A stretch of 64,000 nt of DNA from Ornatilinea apprima (GTDB lineage Bacteria > Chloroflexota > Anaerolineae > Anaerolineales > Anaerolineaceae). The stretch covers positions 1 through 64,000 of the forward strand of contig NZ_LGCL01000027.1 in assembly GCF_001306115.1 (NCBI RefSeq). The letters are read 5' to 3'. The translations under genes and the position numbers were made by a program. Position 1 is the stretch's first letter. Each line of letters begins with the position of its first letter. Positions 60,901-64,000 of this stretch are shown in pieces. Below the pieces are notes generated by a model that saw nothing but the letters and a program-made list of their open reading frames with translations, made no database searches and was not told the origin of the DNA.

Positions 60901-61269
60901 CAGGGCTTGCTCAACGCCTTGCAGCGCTGCATCAAAGAGCAGCGCTTCGGCGTAACGGAAGAAGCAACAGGGATTGCGCAGTATGATGCAAAGGCGCTTA
61001 CCCTGGCCGGGTTCATTGGCAAGCCAAAAGTTCTGCCACCGGACGTGCGGCATTTAAGGTTCTCGGGTGTAGTATCGGCCGTGGACCTGGCCCATGTGAT
61101 CAAGGCGACCAACGCGCTTAGTAAATTGGGTGAAGCGACGATTACGATCGATCTAAGGCTCGAGCTTAAGGGCGATGTAAATGATCATTCAGTCAACATG
61201 AACCTGACGGAACTTCGTCAGCGTGTGAGCGGGGTGAAAATCGAGGATGTAAAAGGCGGATCTCAGTAG
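57976..61269 (+). CDS. DUF499 (anti-phage-associated) P-loop ATPase
   Basis: A 1097-aa protein of the DUF499 family. Walker A is NFGGGKS (86-92) and Walker B is NLILIDELLHY (197 onward, D202 E203), an AAA/HerA-like layout. The remaining 800 residues are mixed alpha/beta with no catalytic motif that I recognise. DUF499 genes are found beside DUF1156 methyltransferases and helicases in defence islands, and are thought to act as ATP-driven DNA-handling components. CAGGAGTGAGC precedes the ATG. It follows the methyltransferase stop by 14 bases and is followed after 28 bases by the nuclease-like gene. Confidence 0.88.
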   Translation: MSQALQNWRKGVLPHEDIRENKVNETLFAVNLSRAINNKGASEYREPKLFFERTYLTRTLQSLILDVVNILRRQPVSNSVLHLQTNFGGGKSHAELALYHLLTSPQQALEVTHLADFLAMNGITEIPKASVAALPCADLNAQGRQVEGGLKILTLWGEIAYRLGGVELYNLIRENDQHRTSPGVDDLRNVLVQAGPNLILIDELLHYVDKAAGIPVADSNLGTQTVAFLRELSEAVDQVDHSVLVASLTASDMEGIQVLTQDQAMFTLSQLEDVLRRLEDVRTPIESSEIYEIARLRLFEHVSTNLSTQAAQCYSQMYRTDPWRDVLPAKCRDTAYEGLLDRAYPFHPSIIDVLYERWGSRPQFQLTRGTLRFLSHFLAHLWKPESAHLAQGPVIHLSDIDLSDDDLRGETLKVAGSVWEAVIGTDIATWEGSESIWEGKESISQKIDHERGGLYKRYKLTQGVATSVLMFTHGGMMTRPTPEPDIRLAVIHPDIPLPDLHQAMDDCAQRLYFYYKEEGGLIFKTEPNPNKVLADERSNVETDEARRKVESLIEDILGKSNLFNISLYGFHNGLVKEPANVPDEGALQMVILPPGQPLHQGKLDGKLTTFLSNISENYGARHRMNRNMVMFMVPDAGSIGQAIGRTMDWIAAENVLNDSGLMARFSEGQQDYIREKLSSARGDAKEFIKKAYRTVILPNGEASKYEVVELGYAPLNRTVIQQAYEDLITNGKIHQEFNPSLLDGRWESLWPKTATVITTQTLWEKFSRRSDAPILTGVDVLRNMVKKGVERGIFGFGVLTDTNEDMLKKGSYEHGRIHLGAFDANDLGMLEISHRTVLMRIDQVNALFKPITKEEVAMLVTSPRSPVQAVFHAARNSPMVTGRADPASFFTAILDGVKAGLFGYATSSNATIQRGAETELALSDIGFSGYLIGEDVPLPVSADEVAALVPDDGLVSVQEIYQKAVSTYGSERVTEQGLLNALQRCIKEQRFGVTEEATGIAQYDAKALTLAGFIGKPKVLPPDVRHLRFSGVVSAVDLAHVIKATNALSKLGEATITIDLRLELKGDVNDHSVNMNLTELRQRVSGVKIEDVKGGSQ

Positions 61270-61297
61270 ACTGGTTTATTTAACGTAGGGTAAAAAA

Positions 61298-64000
61298 ATG
61301 ACTCGCTTTGGTAAAAATGTACTTTCACAATTTCTTCGCACGCAATGCGACAAGCAATTGCTTCTTTCACTTTATAACCCTCAAGAGTTAAATCATTTAA
61401 ATTGGCCTGTGCCACTCACAGCCAGACCTGCTGTTCAAATCCTTCGCGATGTTGGAGTTGAATGGGAACAAGCGAAAATGTCTGATTTGGAAAATGCATT
61501 CGGAAGTTTTTCGTCTCCGAATTATTCAGGTATTAATGGATATTTGTTCGCAAACAAAGCAAATGGCAGGTTCGGGAACCAGAATTTAATTGATGCTCTT
61601 CAGCAGCACACAATTTTGCCAATCTTTGTTTTACAGCCCGAATTCACACATGTGGATTTGCGAACAAGGTTCTTGCAAAACATTGGTGTTCCTTCTAGTG
61701 TGATTTCATTGATCCCTCAATTCACCTCATTCAGGCCTGATATAATTTTGGCCCAATCATCACGCGTAAATGATTTGGAAGTTCTCTCAAATGGTGATAC
61801 TCAGCCGATTCAACCAAACGATACTAGACAAGGACTTTTGATCACCGATATTAAGCATGCCGGGGAAGCAAATTCTAGTTACAGCTCGGAAGTTACCCTT
61901 TATGCAGTCCTGCTTTCTAATTGGCTGGAATTAATGAATCTTGATCACGATTATTACGTGTCAGATCAAATAAGCTTATGGACACGTGCAAAAGAAATAT
62001 CCAGCTTAGCTCATTTGATTGCAACAACTACAACGGCTTCAATTACTGAAAAATTGCAGGCCTACATGGACGATCTTGAAGGAGTAGATTATCCAATTTT
62101 CTTCCAGACAATAGATCATTTTTTCAAAACTGATCTTGCTCGCGTTCTTTCTGCTCCTAACTGGAATTCATTAGACTGGCATGTCGATTCTCGTTGTTCA
62201 AACTGTGATTTCCTTGGATATGATAGATGGTTGTCCGCAGCAGATAGAACTATACTCGCTAACCATCGCAACCATTACTGCGTCACAGCTGCTGAAGATT
62301 GCGCGCATTTAAGTCGAGTTGCTACCATAACTCGTGGTGGGCGTTTAACCCTGCAGATGTCAGGCATTACAGATATTCCCTCTGTAGCAAATCTACCTGC
62401 ATCCTCACAGGTATTTGATCAGCATAATGCGCTAAAAGCTGACCGAAATCATCTACCGCATCGCGCGGTTGCGCTTACAAGTGGGGCTCCCTCTCTTGCG
62501 CCAAATACCACAACGGTTGATTTTCCTCGATGGGTGGATCTTGAAATATTTATATCTGTTAACTTTGATTCTGGTACAGGGTTGCTAACCGCGATTGGTT
62601 CAGAAGCCCGTTTTAGGCAAAGAACAAATGGTGGACAACAAATACCTGTTCAGCGGACATGGCCAGCTGTTTCACAAACGCTACTAACTGCCACTTTAAC
62701 AGAAGAACGAACCACAGTTTTCTCATTTTTGTCCAGGTTAGCAGATATCTTTGCATTCGCATATGACCCAGATCCTCAAAGAGGAGGACCAAATGCCGCT
62801 AACACTCGAACACAACTATACTTTTGGGACCGAAGGCAGTTTGAAGAATTAACAAAGGCAATCGGCCGCCATTTAGACTACATTGTCTCGTCAACAAATA
62901 ACCGAGTACTACAAGGATTAATTTGGCTTTTCCCACCAGAACAAACTTTACAAAACAACGAAATAACAAGGGCAAACCCTATCACATTCATGAAAAATGT
63001 AGTTCAAGCCAACTTACGTTTGCCTGTTCCCCATTGCCTCACAATATTTAATGTAGAACGTGTATATCATAACCAGCAATACCCAGCACAAAATCCTGGA
63101 AGTTTCTATTATGACCCTTTCTCCGATATGATTCCTAGAGAGAGAATATATGAAATTTGGTCAGGAGAACCACTTATCCAATTAGGTAACACCCAAGTGA
63201 CCAGGTCCCAGTGTATTGTTTCTTACGGTAACACTGTGGAAAGCCAAGTAAAAGCCATAAGGAACATTGTGTGGAAATTCCGTTCTGACATGGCGAATCG
63301 TATAAATTTGAATGCACCTTCTCTAAGTATAGGTATTCCATTTAACTTCCAACAAATGAGCGAAGATGGTCGCCTTTGGTATGGCTGGGCACGTCTTGAA
63401 GAGGCTGTTAACGCTATTGAGCTTGAGCATATTTGGTCGGCTGAACCAGAGCAGCTCGAAGCAAGTTACGATATTCTTCGGTTTTCTACTCTCTTATCGG
63501 TAAACAATAACGATTTTATTTTCAGTGTTAGATCCAGTTCGCAGGATTGTAAGTTCCGTGATGGCGAAGAGTTTCTTGCATTGCAAGATGAAAATATGCC
63601 TGGTTTTCTTGATTTGAGAATACGAGATATTGTGCCTCAAAACATATATAGTCAATTGCCCCATGAAGACCAGAACCGGAGAATGCATGATATTTTTAAA
63701 GCTACACTCGTTTCATACGATCGGAACACACTCCAAGCACAAGTCAGATTAACGAATTACGGTAGTACTAGCGCTCTTCGCCAATTACTTTTCAATCATA
63801 ATCTAGTTAACGTCTCAACATCTGCAAGCCTTGTTAGGGGAACAGGGGTTTCTATAACTGAGCGTATTCGGCAATGTCTCCTCTCTATTGGCCGTCCACC
63901 TATCGCAGCAGCGGCAACACCCACATATAACGCGCTTGGTCATCGACCGGGAACTAATTTGCCTCGCAATGACGCAATCACTCCAGCAGCTAGAGTATTA
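61298..64000 (+). CDS. Cas4/TM0106-like Fe-S nuclease protein, partial at right edge
   Basis: The frame from ATG 61298 stays open for all 901 codons to the window edge. The N-terminus has features of a Cas4-type RecB nuclease: Cys17 in RTQCDKQLLLSLY, FRPDI with Asp148, ITDIK with Asp184 and Lys186 (the PD-(D/E)XK core), then a helix SSEVTLYAVLLSNW. C300xxC303 and later C328 and C335 could complete an Fe-S site with Cys17. A second segment, VDLEIFISVNFDSGTGLLTA (Asp414, Glu416), resembles the RNase-H-like domain that follows in TM0106-type proteins. No Walker motif appears by residue 901; a C-terminal helicase beyond the edge is possible. The A+T-rich codon usage differs from the three upstream genes. 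Confidence 0.75.
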   Translation, partial: MTRFGKNVLSQFLRTQCDKQLLLSLYNPQELNHLNWPVPLTARPAVQILRDVGVEWEQAKMSDLENAFGSFSSPNYSGINGYLFANKANGRFGNQNLIDALQQHTILPIFVLQPEFTHVDLRTRFLQNIGVPSSVISLIPQFTSFRPDIILAQSSRVNDLEVLSNGDTQPIQPNDTRQGLLITDIKHAGEANSSYSSEVTLYAVLLSNWLELMNLDHDYYVSDQISLWTRAKEISSLAHLIATTTTASITEKLQAYMDDLEGVDYPIFFQTIDHFFKTDLARVLSAPNWNSLDWHVDSRCSNCDFLGYDRWLSAADRTILANHRNHYCVTAAEDCAHLSRVATITRGGRLTLQMSGITDIPSVANLPASSQVFDQHNALKADRNHLPHRAVALTSGAPSLAPNTTTVDFPRWVDLEIFISVNFDSGTGLLTAIGSEARFRQRTNGGQQIPVQRTWPAVSQTLLTATLTEERTTVFSFLSRLADIFAFAYDPDPQRGGPNAANTRTQLYFWDRRQFEELTKAIGRHLDYIVSSTNNRVLQGLIWLFPPEQTLQNNEITRANPITFMKNVVQANLRLPVPHCLTIFNVERVYHNQQYPAQNPGSFYYDPFSDMIPRERIYEIWSGEPLIQLGNTQVTRSQCIVSYGNTVESQVKAIRNIVWKFRSDMANRINLNAPSLSIGIPFNFQQMSEDGRLWYGWARLEEAVNAIELEHIWSAEPEQLEASYDILRFSTLLSVNNNDFIFSVRSSSQDCKFRDGEEFLALQDENMPGFLDLRIRDIVPQNIYSQLPHEDQNRRMHDIFKATLVSYDRNTLQAQVRLTNYGSTSALRQLLFNHNLVNVSTSASLVRGTGVSITERIRQCLLSIGRPPIAAAATPTYNALGHRPGTNLPRNDAITPAARVL

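Larger units (their letters stand above)
45310..64000. mobile_element. Integrated genomic island (left end at tRNA-Ser; right end outside window)
   Basis: From the 3' end of tRNA-Ser(GCU) the sequence is visibly richer in A+T. It carries two large serine recombinases, several small helix-turn-helix regulators with palindromic operators, and a four-gene helicase/methyltransferase/ATPase/nuclease cargo. I found no second copy of the tRNA 3' end inside the window, so the right attachment site must lie beyond 64,000. The extent given is therefore a minimum. Confidence 0.65.

Noticed and set aside
61298-64000. Naming the last gene cas4 or assigning the island to CRISPR-Cas
   Set aside because: No repeat array or other cas genes are present, and the protein is far longer than Cas4; only the nuclease fold is similar.

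Overview
The window looks like a chromosome segment of an uncultured or environmental Chloroflexota (Anaerolineae-like) bacterium. This is an inference from the gene repertoire: moderately high GC, lipoprotein-anchored sugar-binding proteins, NarL-type two-component genes, FHA/vWA membrane proteins and Tm-1-like/UPF0261 enzymes. No 16S or ribosomal protein is present to prove it. Three features recur in the left 45 kb: intergenic repeat families, short duplicated fragments of neighbouring genes, and promoters whose -10 box lies so close to the ATG that the mRNA would be leaderless.

Layout, left to right. 1-70: 5' end of an IS5-type transposase running off the window. 0.2-1.9 kb: TPR-GGDEF diguanylate cyclase. 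2.4-8.1 kb: minus-strand catabolic operon (class II aldolase, class III aminotransferase, FGGY kinase, MFS transporter) controlled by a divergent TetR gene through overlapping promoters with a 19-bp palindromic operator. 8.1-10.2 kb: arfB and an AbiEi/AbiEii toxin-antitoxin pair. 10.4-18.5 kb: sugar-sensing and transport cluster, with an ABC-ATPase/histidine kinase fusion, a REC-HTH-REC regulator, a tandemly duplicated sugar-binding lipoprotein, an ATPase and a permease. 18.7-27.8 kb: flavin disulfide reductase, a radA/permease fragment chimera, a membrane glycosyltransferase-like protein, radA, a ferredoxin-type protein, a TIM-barrel isomerase and proS. 27.8-29.3 kb: array of about eight 169-bp repeats. 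29.3-45.1 kb: GNAT, methyltransferase, UPF0261/PEP-hydrolase-like pair, secreted lytic transglycosylase, LysM protein, radical SAM AmrS, flavodoxin, a degenerate TPP-enzyme homologue, NUDIX, vWA-FHA and PP2C phosphatase, then two tRNA-Ser genes.

From tRNA-Ser(GCU) to the right edge (45.3-64 kb) the sequence changes character. It is an integrated island with lower GC, two large serine recombinases and several small DNA-binding regulators. Its cargo is one co-directional series: SNF2-type helicase with a C-terminal DUF3883 domain, DUF1156 DNA methyltransferase, DUF499 ATPase, and a large protein open at the window edge whose N-terminus has a Cas4-like PD-(D/E)XK centre with candidate Fe-S cysteines. 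DUF1156/DUF499/helicase sets belong to the wider family of DISARM-related, defence-associated loci. The combination with this nuclease is the best candidate here for an undescribed system. The recombinase at the left end takes its last codons from the 3' end of the tRNA-Ser gene, which points to that tRNA as the attachment site.
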